A stretch of DNA of 38,405 bases from Clostridia bacterium. GTDB taxonomy: Bacteria > Bacillota > Clostridia > Oscillospirales > Butyricicoccaceae. Every line of letters begins with the position of its first letter. Position 1 is the stretch's first letter. Below the pieces are notes generated by a model, which was given only the letters and a program-made list of their open reading frames with translations, ran no database searches and was not told the origin of the DNA. Shown one piece after another: positions 7,539 to 15,382 of the stretch. The stretch is taken from positions 1 through 38,405 of the forward strand of contig JAFXDF010000082.1 in the NCBI GenBank assembly GCA_017521295.1, in the 5' to 3' direction. The position numbers and the translations under genes are program-made.

Positions 7539-8900
7539 ATGTCCGAACAACAAAAGAACCTGGACCAGGTGGGGCAGGACATCCTGCTGGCCTCACGCAA
7601 TGAGCTTTATATGAACCTGCCCTATCTGGACGTGGTGCTGTGCGGCCTGGAGTTCCGGCCGGGCAGGGAAGTGACCCTCTCTCTGGCCACCGACGGGCAG
7701 ATGCTGTACTACAACGGCAGCTTCCTGGCCGAGCGCTATCTCCGTGGCCGGGTGCTGTGCAACCGGGCCTATCTCCATGTGCTGCTGCATTGCATGCTGC
7801 GGCATCTGGGGAAAAAGTACGACAAGGCCCCCGAACTGTGGGACCTGGCCTGTGACGCGGCGGTGGAGAGCATTCTGGACGAGCTGCACTACCCCTGTCT
7901 GGACGGGGGCTTCGTGCCGGCCAAGCAGAAGTTTTACGGCCAGTGTCGGGCGGATATGCCGGTGCTCACCGCCGAGGGTATTTACCGCCATCTGCAGCAG
8001 CAGAATTACACCGAATACCAGCTGGCCCAGCTGCAGCGGGCCTTTTTGGTGGATGACCACGGCCTGTGGGCGCCCCCCGAACGGGAACAGAAGGAGCGGG
8101 CCCAGCAGCAGGATGACCAGTGGCGGGATCGGTCGGAAAAGACCCGGACGGCCATGGAGACCGTGCTGGCCGGACAGGCCACCGGCGGCCAGGCGGTGCT
8201 GGAGCAGGTAAAGGTTGCCACCCGGGACGACGTGGACTACCGGGCCTTTTTGCGGCGGTTTGCCGTGCCACGGGAAATCATGGCGGTGGACGGCGACGGG
8301 TTTGACTATACCTACTACACCTATGGCCTGCGGCTGTACGGCAATATGCCCCTGGTGGAGCATCCCGAGACCCGGGAGGAAAAGCGCATCGAGGATTTCG
8401 TCATCGCCATCGACACCTCCATGTCCACCAACGGCGAGTTGGTGCGGCAGTTCCTGGCCTGCACCTATGCCATCCTTCGCTCCACCGAGACCTTCACCCG
8501 GAAGGTGAACATCTATATCATCCAGTGCGACAACCAGGTGCGGAAAGAAACGGTCATCGAGGATCTGGAAGGCCTGCGCCGGTATATGGAGAACTTTGAA
8601 CTGTCGGGAGGCAGCGCCACCGATTTCCGTCCGGTGTTTGAACGGGTGCGGGAGCTGCAGGCAGAGGGGGCCTTTACAAGCCTTCGGGGACTGATTTATT
8701 TCACCGACGGCATGGGCCTTTACCCCCAGAAGCGGCCGCCCTATGACGTGGCCTTTGTGCTGCTGGAGGAGCCGCCCCTGTCGGTGAAAATGCCTCCCTG
8801 GGCCATCCGGCTGGTGCTGGACACCCCTGCGCTGGAGCGCACTGTCAAGGAACTGGACTTGACACTGGATACCGATATCGAAGAACTACCCGAACTTTAA
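7539..8900 (+). CDS. VWA-like protein with degenerate metallopeptidase-like N domain (DUF2201 type)
   Basis: The protein has 453 residues. The N-terminal part resembles the putative metallopeptidase domain of DUF2201 proteins: H80-VLL-H84 with H89, then LWDLACDAAVESIL. The usual HExxH glutamate is Val here, so hydrolysis is doubtful. The C-terminal part is a von Willebrand factor A-like domain with the metal-site motif D292-T-S294-M-S296 and later SGGSATDF and FTDGMG. Such proteins pair with MoxR-family AAA ATPases and are thought to act as chaperones that mature or remodel protein complexes. Here the ATPase gene follows after a 216-base hairpin-rich gap. ATG 7539 is preceded by AAGGAGG. Confidence 0.85.
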   Translation: MSEQQKNLDQVGQDILLASRNELYMNLPYLDVVLCGLEFRPGREVTLSLATDGQMLYYNGSFLAERYLRGRVLCNRAYLHVLLHCMLRHLGKKYDKAPELWDLACDAAVESILDELHYPCLDGGFVPAKQKFYGQCRADMPVLTAEGIYRHLQQQNYTEYQLAQLQRAFLVDDHGLWAPPEREQKERAQQQDDQWRDRSEKTRTAMETVLAGQATGGQAVLEQVKVATRDDVDYRAFLRRFAVPREIMAVDGDGFDYTYYTYGLRLYGNMPLVEHPETREEKRIEDFVIAIDTSMSTNGELVRQFLACTYAILRSTETFTRKVNIYIIQCDNQVRKETVIEDLEGLRRYMENFELSGGSATDFRPVFERVRELQAEGAFTSLRGLIYFTDGMGLYPQKRPPYDVAFVLLEEPPLSVKMPPWAIRLVLDTPALERTVKELDLTLDTDIEELPEL

Positions 8901-8906
8901 CTGTCA

Positions 8907-9061
8907 AAAGAACCGCTTCGCTGGGTTCTTTTCGACAAGGTGGTTCCGCGCTGAGGCGCGGTTTCGCCTGTTCCTCTGCGGAGGCCCAGGCGGGTCGAGG
9001 TGTTTTTGCCCATGATCATATAGATCACAGGCAAAAACCATCCCATAAGGCGGCGGGTCGA
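8907..9061. repeat. Block of four consecutive hairpins between the VWA and ATPase genes
   Basis: Four inverted repeats lie end to end: AAAAGAACC/GGTTCTTTT (8907-8915, 8925-8933), CCGCGC/GCGCGG (8946-8951, 8956-8961), CGCCTG..CCTC/GAGG..CAGGCG (8965-8976, 8981-8992) and TTTTTGCC..GATC/GATC..GGCAAAAA (9003-9017, 9023-9037). A 10-bp direct repeat GGCGGGTCGA occurs at 8989-8998 and 9052-9061. The first hairpin could act as a partial terminator. The whole looks like an extragenic palindromic element or a structured mRNA spacer; no protein-coding frame is supported. Confidence 0.7.
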
Positions 9062-9116
9062 TGCTCGCATCCGATTCAAATAATACGGCTTTTTGCTGTT
9101 GACAGAGGTGCCAAAT

Positions 9117-10631
9117 ATGAACATCAAACAGGCAAAACAGGAGATCCAAAACACCCTCCGGGCGTACCTTGCCAAGGACGAGCTGGGCAATTATCTCATC
9201 CCTACCGTGCGGCAGCGCCCGGTGCTGCTGATGGGCCCTCCGGGCATCGGCAAGACCCAGATCATGGCCCAGATCGCGCAGGAGACCGGCGTGGGTTTGG
9301 TGGCCTATACCATCACCCACCACACCCGCCAGAGCGCCATCGGCCTGCCCTTCATCGAGCAGCGCACCTATGGGGAAGAGACCTTTTCGGTGACCGAGTA
9401 CACCATGAGCGAGATCCTGGCTTCGGTGTACCGGCTGATGGAAAACACCGGCCTGAAAGAGGGCATCCTCTTCCTGGACGAGATCAACTGCGTGTCCGAG
9501 ACCCTGGCCCCCATGATGCTGCAGTTTTTGCAGTGCAAGACCTTCGGCAACCAGGCCCTGCCCGAGGGCTGGCTCATCGTTGCCGCCGGTAACCCGCCCG
9601 AGTACAACAAGTCGGTGCGGGATTTTGACGTGGTGACCCTGGACCGTGTCAAGCGCATGGACGTGGCCGAGGATTTCGCCGTGTGGAAGGAATATGCCCG
9701 GGCCAAGGGCATCCACGGCGCGGTGGTCTCCTATCTGGATATCAAAAAGGACCATTTCTACCGCATTGAGACCACGGTGGACGGCCTGCAGTTTGCCACT
9801 GCCCGCGGCTGGGAGGATCTCAGCGAGATCATTCTGGCCTATGAAAAACTGGGGCTGAAGGTGGACCGGGAAGTGGTGGGCCAATACATCCAGCTGCCCC
9901 GCATCGCCAAGGATTTTGCCAATTATCTGGAGCTGTATTACAAATATCAGCGCATTTACCATGTGGAGGACATCCTTCGGGGCACCTGGCAGGCCATTAC
10001 GGTATCCGAGCTGCGGGCGGCGCCCTTTGACGAAAAGCTGTCGGTGATGGGCCTGGTGCTCTCCCGCCTGTCCGAGGAGGCCCGTGTCCTGCGGCAGCAG
10101 GACGCTCTGACCACCGCACTCCACGGCACCCTGAAGACCTTCAAGGCCGCTCTGGAGCAGATGCCGCCCCGGCAGGTGCTGGAGCAGCTGATCCAGGGCC
10201 GCCAGGCCGCCATGAAGATGGCCAAAGAGGCCGGTCAGCTGGACAAGGCCGCCCGGGATCTCAAGACCCGGGAGATCAATGCCCTACAGGCCTACCGCAC
10301 CGCCCTGGTGGACGGCGATGTGGCCGACGAGGCCGCCTTTGAGGCGGTGAAGGGCTGGTTTGGCGAGCAGGTCGCCCTGCGTAAGGAACTGGCCCAGCAG
10401 ACGGCCTCCATGTTCGACAACGCCTTTGCCTTTTTGGAAAAGACCTTCTCCCAGGGGCAGGAACTGGTGATGTTCGTCACCGAGATCACCGCCGGCGCCG
10501 ACACCTCCTGGTTCGTGGAAAACTTCGGCTGTGAGGCCTATTTCCGCCACAACAAGGAGCTGCTGTTCGACCAGACCCAGCAGCGCATCCGGGACAGCAT
10601 CCTGGAGGCCAAGGAGCAGGGAACTTTTTGA
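9117..10631 (+). CDS. MoxR-type AAA+ ATPase
   Basis: With ATG 9117 (GAGGTG six bases upstream) the protein has 504 residues; a TTG at 9093 is less likely. Walker A is GPPGIGKT at residues 40-47, Walker B GILFLDEIN around 116-124, followed by a sensor-1 type AAGNP. VTLDRVKRMDV matches the arginine-finger region of AAA_5/MoxR proteins. A long helical C-terminal part (about residues 190-504) is of unknown fold. MoxR ATPases work with VWA proteins, and the partner is two steps upstream in the same direction. The order LRR-VWA-ATPase differs from the more common ATPase-first layout. Confidence 0.88.
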   Translation: MNIKQAKQEIQNTLRAYLAKDELGNYLIPTVRQRPVLLMGPPGIGKTQIMAQIAQETGVGLVAYTITHHTRQSAIGLPFIEQRTYGEETFSVTEYTMSEILASVYRLMENTGLKEGILFLDEINCVSETLAPMMLQFLQCKTFGNQALPEGWLIVAAGNPPEYNKSVRDFDVVTLDRVKRMDVAEDFAVWKEYARAKGIHGAVVSYLDIKKDHFYRIETTVDGLQFATARGWEDLSEIILAYEKLGLKVDREVVGQYIQLPRIAKDFANYLELYYKYQRIYHVEDILRGTWQAITVSELRAAPFDEKLSVMGLVLSRLSEEARVLRQQDALTTALHGTLKTFKAALEQMPPRQVLEQLIQGRQAAMKMAKEAGQLDKAARDLKTREINALQAYRTALVDGDVADEAAFEAVKGWFGEQVALRKELAQQTASMFDNAFAFLEKTFSQGQELVMFVTEITAGADTSWFVENFGCEAYFRHNKELLFDQTQQRIRDSILEAKEQGTF

Positions 10632-10669
10632 CCGCAGGATCGGTCTGAAAAGAAAAAGGGGTTGATTGG

Positions 10670-11098
10670 ATGAAAAAACAGATCATCGCGGTTTTGCTCC
10701 TGTGTTTGATGTTTGCCGCGGGATGCGGCAGCGGAAAATCCACCTCGGAGTGGGGCATTTCCATGTGGGCGGAAGAGGTTTCCGCCACCGGCTGCACGCT
10801 GTCCATTCAAAAGCGGGGCGGAAACGCTGACGGCAGCGTCAGCTACGGTGCCGCGTTTTGGCTGGAGCGGCAGACCCCGGAGGGCTGGAAAGAGATGGAG
10901 CCGTTGACAGACATTTGTTGGGAGTTGTGGGCCCGGGAGGCGACTTATCGAACCGCCCAGATGCCCTGCAAGTGGAAATCTCTTTACGGCGCGCTGCCGG
11001 AAGGGACCTACCGCGTGGGAAAACGCTTTTTGAACTCACGCGGGCCGGGAAATTATGATGAACTGGATCATTATACCGAGCCCTTTACCATCCAATAG
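10670..11098 (+). CDS. Small lipoprotein with Ig-like (Big_14-like) fold
   Basis: The protein has 142 residues. A short signal peptide ends in the lipobox AAGC, so it is probably a lipoprotein facing outward. The remainder (WLERQTPEGWKEMEPL, then YGALPEGTYRVGKRF) is the pattern of the bacterial Ig-like domains found in many clostridial lipoproteins, with strands and a Pro-Glu-Gly-Thr-Tyr turn. Function is unknown. It begins 38 bases after the ATPase gene in the same direction and could be co-transcribed with it. A strong terminator follows. Confidence 0.78.
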   Translation: MKKQIIAVLLLCLMFAAGCGSGKSTSEWGISMWAEEVSATGCTLSIQKRGGNADGSVSYGAAFWLERQTPEGWKEMEPLTDICWELWAREATYRTAQMPCKWKSLYGALPEGTYRVGKRFLNSRGPGNYDELDHYTEPFTIQ

Positions 11099-11107
11099 AC
11101 AAAACAA

Positions 11108-11135
11108 AAAGCCCGCAGCGGTAGCTGCGGGCTTT
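11108..11135. terminator. Bidirectional terminator, lipoprotein gene / ACT gene
   Basis: A perfect 12-bp stem (AAAGCCCGCAGC and its complement) with loop GGTA lies between convergent genes, with A-rich sequence on the left and CTTTCC then TTTTTT on the right. Confidence 0.88.
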
Positions 11136-11147
11136 CCTGATACTTTT

Positions 11148-11582
11148 TTACTGCTTCAGGCCCAGAACTTCGGGGCCGCAGGTCTGGATGCCGTGGCTGT
11201 CCAGCAGGGCCTTGAACTTACCTTCGTCGGACACGCGGAAGACCATATAGGCCTTGCCCTCCACATGGGTGAACAGGGAGTACATGTACTCGATGTCGAT
11301 CTTGCCTTCGGCCAGCAGCTCCAGCACAGAGGCCACGCCGCCGGGGGCGTCGGGCACGGCCACCGCCAGAACGGGGGTGACAGACATGATGTAGCCGCTG
11401 TCCAGAAGGATGGATTTGGCCTTCTGGGAATCATCCACGATCATGCGCAGAACGCCGTAGTCGGCGGTCTCAGCAATGGAGATGGCCCGCAGGTCAATGC
11501 CCTCGCCTGCCAGCACCTTGGTGATCTCGGCCAGCTGACCGGCGCGGTTTTCCAGAAAAACAGAGATCTGTTGGATACTCAT
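11148..11582 (-). CDS. Tandem ACT-domain amino-acid-binding protein
   Basis: This 144-residue protein starts at ATG 11582 behind AAGGAGG; the longer frame runs into the paaK end. Two ACT domains are visible: SVFLENRAGQLAEITKVLAG at the N terminus and VAVPDAPGGVASVLELLAEG in the second half. ACT domains bind amino acids. Standalone two-ACT proteins are regularly encoded next to phenylacetate-CoA ligase and indolepyruvate oxidoreductase genes, as here (13 bases after paaK), and probably sense an aromatic or branched amino acid to adjust that pathway. The ligand is not known from the sequence. Confidence 0.87.
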   Translation of the reverse strand: MSIQQISVFLENRAGQLAEITKVLAGEGIDLRAISIAETADYGVLRMIVDDSQKAKSILLDSGYIMSVTPVLAVAVPDAPGGVASVLELLAEGKIDIEYMYSLFTHVEGKAYMVFRVSDEGKFKALLDSHGIQTCGPEVLGLKQ

Positions 11583-11595
11583 GCAGCTTTCCTCC

Positions 11596-12894
11596 TTAAA
11601 TCTTTCTCTTGTCGATGACACGGACGGCCTTGCCTTCCGAGCGGGTGATGGACTTGGGCGCCACCAGCTTGACCTTGGCGTAAATGCCCAGCATGGTCTT
11701 GAGGGCGGCCACCAGGCTCTTTTCCATCTCGGTGATCTTTGCCAGAGAGTCGGAGAAGTTCTCGGGGGTCATCTCCACCTGGACCTCCATGGTGTCGGAG
11801 TGGTTCACGCGGTCCACGATGATCTGGTAGTTGGCCTGATAGCCCTGCTCCAGCAGGACGGCCTCCACCTGGGAGGGGAAGACGTTGACGCCCTTGATGA
11901 TGAGCATATCGTCGGAACGGCCCATGGGCTTGGCCATCTTGATGAGGGTGCGGCCGCAGGAGCATTTCTTGCGGGAGAGCACGCAAATGTCACGGGTACG
12001 GTAACGGAGCAGGGGGAAGGCCTCCTTGGTGATGGAGGTAAAGACCAGCTCGCCCTTGGTGCCCTCGGGCAGCACTTCGCCGGTGTTGGGATCGATGATC
12101 TCGGGGATGAAGTGGTCCTCATTCACGTGCATACCGGTCTGCTCTTCGCACTCAAAGCTGACGCCGGGGCCGGTGATCTCGGTGAGGCCGTAAATATCAT
12201 AAGCCTTGATGCCCAGCTGCTTTTCGATGTCCCGACGCATTTCTTCCGACCAGGCTTCGGCGCCGAAGATACCGGCTTTCAGCTTGATCTTGTCACGCAG
12301 GCCGCGCTCGTTGACCGACTCGGCCAGATAGGCGGCGTAGGAGGGGGTGCAGCACAGGATGGTGGCTTCAAGGTCGGTCATGAACTGCAGCTGACGGTCG
12401 GTGTTGCCCGAGGACATGGGCAGGGTCAGACAGCCAACCTTGTGAGAGCCGCCGTTGAGGCCGGGGCCGCCGGTGAACAGGCCGTAGCCATAGGCCACCT
12501 GGCACACATCCTCGTTGGTGCCGCCCACGGCGGTGATGGCACGGGCACAGCAGTCATCCCAAAGATCCACGTCGTGCTGGGTATAGAAGGCAACCACCCG
12601 CTTGCCGGTGGTGCCGGAAGTGGACTGGATGCGGACACATTCGTTCAGGGGCTTGGCCAGCAGGCCGTAGGGGTAGCATTCCCGCAAATCGTCCTTGGTG
12701 ATAAAGGGCAGCTTCTTCAGGTCGTCCACGCTCTTGATATCGGCGGGGGTGAGACCCTTTTCTTCCATCTTTTTGCGATAGAAGGGGACGTTGTCCCAGA
12801 CATGCTGTACCTGCTTGACCAGACGCTCGTCCTGCCAGGCACGCATTTGTTCGGGTGAAGCGGTTTCGATTTCGGGCTGATAATAGCGTTTCAT
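11596..12894 (-). CDS. paaK: Phenylacetate-CoA ligase family protein
   Basis: The protein has 432 residues from ATG 12894 (AAGGAGAG upstream). STSGTTGKR at residues 91-99 is the nucleotide-binding loop of adenylate-forming enzymes, and the overall sequence (YYQPEIETASPEQM at the start, VFPSQVEAVLLEQGYQANYQ near the end) matches PaaK. Reaction: arylacetate + ATP + CoA to arylacetyl-CoA + AMP + PPi, cytoplasmic. Together with IorAB it connects arylacetates and arylpyruvates in either direction. It forms a second transcription unit with the ACT gene, behind its own promoter that copies the layout of the T-box promoter. Confidence 0.9.
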   Translation of the reverse strand: MKRYYQPEIETASPEQMRAWQDERLVKQVQHVWDNVPFYRKKMEEKGLTPADIKSVDDLKKLPFITKDDLRECYPYGLLAKPLNECVRIQSTSGTTGKRVVAFYTQHDVDLWDDCCARAITAVGGTNEDVCQVAYGYGLFTGGPGLNGGSHKVGCLTLPMSSGNTDRQLQFMTDLEATILCCTPSYAAYLAESVNERGLRDKIKLKAGIFGAEAWSEEMRRDIEKQLGIKAYDIYGLTEITGPGVSFECEEQTGMHVNEDHFIPEIIDPNTGEVLPEGTKGELVFTSITKEAFPLLRYRTRDICVLSRKKCSCGRTLIKMAKPMGRSDDMLIIKGVNVFPSQVEAVLLEQGYQANYQIIVDRVNHSDTMEVQVEMTPENFSDSLAKITEMEKSLVAALKTMLGIYAKVKLVAPKSITRSEGKAVRVIDKRKI

Positions 12895-12951
12895 GTTTCG
12901 TCGCTCTCCTTGATAAATGGGTTGCAAACCAATGCAGTTTTGAACGGTATT

Positions 12952-12980
12952 ACTTTACTACTTTTGCGCTTTAAAGTCAA
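12952..12980 (-). promoter_or_regulatory. Promoter of paaK-ACT with ACTTTA-N14-TAAAGT repeat
   Basis: On the minus strand TTGACT (12980 to 12975), 17-bp spacer, TAAAGT (12957 to 12952). The overlapping inverted repeat ACTTTA-N14-TAAAGT has the same spacing as in the T-box promoter at 18955-18983, and the two promoters agree at about three quarters of positions. This suggests a common regulator. Confidence 0.7.
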
Positions 12981-13013
12981 TGAAAACATGCTGAAATTCA
13001 ATGGATTTTTACC

Positions 13014-13046
13014 AAAAACGGTGGAGAGCGAAGCCCTCCACCGTTT
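13014..13046 (-). terminator. Terminator after iorB
   Basis: On the minus strand an 11-bp perfect stem (AAACGGTGGAG with CTCCACCGTTT, loop of 9) runs into TTTTT. It separates iorB from paaK and explains why paaK has its own promoter. Confidence 0.85.
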
Positions 13047-13052
13047 GCTGTT

Positions 13053-13625
13053 TTATGCGTCGCGGCCCAGGGTAAACGCCTTCTTGTTCAGCTCCAGGAA
13101 CTTTGCGGGGACGCTCTGCTCGATGGCAGTCATCCACTCTTCTTCCGAGAAATCAAAGTACTTGGACAGGCGGCCCATGAGCACAATGTTGACGGCCTTT
13201 GCGGAGCCGGCCTGTTCGGCCAGCGACAAAGCGTCAAAGGCGTCGATGTCCATGCCGGCGGCCTGGATCTTGGCCACCAACTCGGCGGGGTAGCAAGCGG
13301 CGCCGGTGATCACCGGCATGGGGTTGATCTGTTGGGTGGAAGTAATGATCTTGCCGCCCTTTTTAAGATCTTCGGTGTAACGGGCAGCCTCCAGCAGCTC
13401 GAAGGATACGATGAAATCGGCCTCGCCCTTGTCCACGATGGGGGAATAGACCTTGTCGCCGAAGCGAACGTAGGTGACCACGCTGCCGCCACGCTGACTC
13501 ATGCCGTGGACTTCGGACACCTTGATGTCATAGCCCCGGGTCAGCAGCAGACGGCCCAGCAGTTTGGAAGCCAGCAGACTGCCCTGGCCGCCAACGCCAA
13601 CGATCATAATGTTTTTGGTTTCCAT
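13053..13625 (-). CDS. iorB: Indolepyruvate:ferredoxin oxidoreductase, beta subunit
   Basis: The protein has 190 residues from ATG 13625, with AAGGAGG inside the end of iorA and only two bases between the genes. IMIVGVGGQGSLLASKLLG is the gamma-type domain of 2-oxoacid:ferredoxin oxidoreductases; VSEVHGMSQRGGSVVTYVR is its hallmark. With IorA it forms the enzyme that oxidatively decarboxylates arylpyruvates to arylacetyl-CoA with ferredoxin, or runs in reverse. Length is normal. Confidence 0.95.
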   Translation of the reverse strand: METKNIMIVGVGGQGSLLASKLLGRLLLTRGYDIKVSEVHGMSQRGGSVVTYVRFGDKVYSPIVDKGEADFIVSFELLEAARYTEDLKKGGKIITSTQQINPMPVITGAACYPAELVAKIQAAGMDIDAFDALSLAEQAGSAKAVNIVLMGRLSKYFDFSEEEWMTAIEQSVPAKFLELNKKAFTLGRDA

Positions 13626-13627
13626 GG

Positions 13628-15355
13628 TCAGTCCTCCTTTGCGGCGCTGATGGCGCCCAGTTTGCACAGCTGTGCGCAGACGCCGCAGCCGGTGCACAGG
13701 GTATTGTCGATGGTGGCCTTACCGTCCTTCATGCTGATGGCGGGACAGCCGATCTTCATGCAGCTCTTACAGCCCACGCACTTGGCGGGGTCGATGACCA
13801 CGGGCTTTTTGTGCTTGACGTACTTCAGCAGGGCGCAGGGGCGGCGGGAGATGATGACCGAGGGCTCGTCGGCAGCCAGCTCTTCCTTGAGCACGGTGTC
13901 GCACTGCTCCAGATCATAGGGATCCACCACACGCACACGGCGGATGCCAACGGCCTTGCACAGGGTCTCCAGATCGATCTTGGTGCAGGGGTCGCCTTTC
14001 AGGTTGAAGCCGGTGGTGGGGTTCTGCTGATGGCCGGTCATGCCGGTGATGGAGTTGTCCACGATGATGACGGTGGAATCGGACTCGTTGTAGGCGGCGT
14101 TGATCAGGCCGGTAACGCCGGAGTGCATAAAGGTGGAGTCACCGATGACGGCCACCGCCTTGCCGCCGCCGGCCTTGGTAAAGCCGTGGAGACCGGAGAT
14201 GGAGGCGCCCATGCAGATGGTGGTGTCCAGCGCACCCAGAGGAGGCACGGCGCCCAGGGTATAGCAGCCGATGTCACCCAGCGCGGTGACCTTGTTCTTG
14301 GCCAGGGTATAGAACAGGCCGCGGTGGGGGCAGCCGGCGCACATGACGGGGGGACGGGCGGGGATGGCCTCCTCCAGAGCCTTGCCCTCGGCGGCGGCCT
14401 TGCCCAGACCGACGGCGACCTTGTTCTGGCTCAGCTCGTCGATGCAGGAGAACTTGTCCTTGCCCATGACTTCCAGTCCCAGATTGCGGCAGTGCTCCTC
14501 AATGAAGCCGTCCAGCTCTTCCACAACCACCAGTTTGTCAACCGAGGCGGCCAGGTGGCGGATCTTCTTTTCGGGCAGGGGCCAGATCATGCCCAGCTTG
14601 AGCACGGGGTACTTGTCGCCGCAGACTTCCTTCACATACTGATAAGCGGTGGAGGAGGTGACGATGCCCATGGACTTGTCGGAGCCGTCCTCCAGACGGT
14701 TGATCTCGGCGGTCTCGGCCCATTCCACCAGCTTGGCGGTGCGCTCTTCCACGATGGGATGGCGCTTTTTGGCGTTGCCGGGCATCATGATGTACTTTGC
14801 GGGGGTCTTTTCATAAGATTTGCTGACCTCAATACGCTCACCGGGCTCCACAACGCTCTGGGAGTGGGAAACACGGGTGCACATCTTCAGCAGAACGGGG
14901 GTGTCGAACCCTTCGGACAGGTCATAGGCCAGCTTGGCGAAGGCCAGGGCCTCGGCGGAGTCAGCAGGCTCCAGCATGGGGATCTTGGCGGCCTTGGCGT
15001 AATGACGGCTGTCCTGCTCGTTTTGGGAGCTGTGCATACCGGCATCGTCGGCCACGCCGATGACCATACCGCCGTTGACGCCGGTATAGGAGATGGTGAA
15101 CAGAGGGTCGGCGGCCACGTTGAGGCCCACGTGCTTCATGCCGCAGAAGGTGCGCTTGCCGGCCAGACAGGCGCCGAAGGCGGCCTCCATGGCAACCTTT
15201 TCATTGGGTGCCCACTCGGCATAGACCTCGGGGTACTTGGCGATGGCTTCGGTGATTTCGGTGCTGGGGGTGCCGGGATAGCTGGACACAAAGCTGCATC
15301 CGGCCTCGAACAGGCCCCGGGCAACGGCTTCGTTGCCCAACATCAGCATTTTCAT
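13628..15355 (-). CDS. iorA: Indolepyruvate:ferredoxin oxidoreductase, alpha subunit
   Basis: The protein has 575 residues. The N-terminal pyrimidine domain starts MKMLMLGNEAVARGLFEAG and has SSYPGTPSTEI. The thiamine pyrophosphate domain carries CAGCPHRG, GDIGCYTLG and GDSTFMHSGV..N. Two C-terminal ferredoxin motifs, CVGCKSCMKIGCP and CTGCGVCAQLC, hold [4Fe-4S] clusters, as in all IorA. Substrates are indole-, phenyl- and hydroxyphenylpyruvate. The reaction is reversible with low-potential ferredoxin. Gene order T-box, ligase, symporter, iorA, iorB points to a dedicated aromatic-acid pathway. Confidence 0.96.
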   Translation of the reverse strand: MKMLMLGNEAVARGLFEAGCSFVSSYPGTPSTEITEAIAKYPEVYAEWAPNEKVAMEAAFGACLAGKRTFCGMKHVGLNVAADPLFTISYTGVNGGMVIGVADDAGMHSSQNEQDSRHYAKAAKIPMLEPADSAEALAFAKLAYDLSEGFDTPVLLKMCTRVSHSQSVVEPGERIEVSKSYEKTPAKYIMMPGNAKKRHPIVEERTAKLVEWAETAEINRLEDGSDKSMGIVTSSTAYQYVKEVCGDKYPVLKLGMIWPLPEKKIRHLAASVDKLVVVEELDGFIEEHCRNLGLEVMGKDKFSCIDELSQNKVAVGLGKAAAEGKALEEAIPARPPVMCAGCPHRGLFYTLAKNKVTALGDIGCYTLGAVPPLGALDTTICMGASISGLHGFTKAGGGKAVAVIGDSTFMHSGVTGLINAAYNESDSTVIIVDNSITGMTGHQQNPTTGFNLKGDPCTKIDLETLCKAVGIRRVRVVDPYDLEQCDTVLKEELAADEPSVIISRRPCALLKYVKHKKPVVIDPAKCVGCKSCMKIGCPAISMKDGKATIDNTLCTGCGVCAQLCKLGAISAAKED

Positions 15356-15382
15356 AAGGGTTTCCTCCTTTATGGAAAGGTA

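Noticed and set aside
8904..10124. A 406-codon minus-strand open frame across the MoxR ATPase gene
   Set aside because: It mirrors the ATPase gene and the hairpin block; its product has no recognisable domain and the plus-strand protein has intact Walker motifs.
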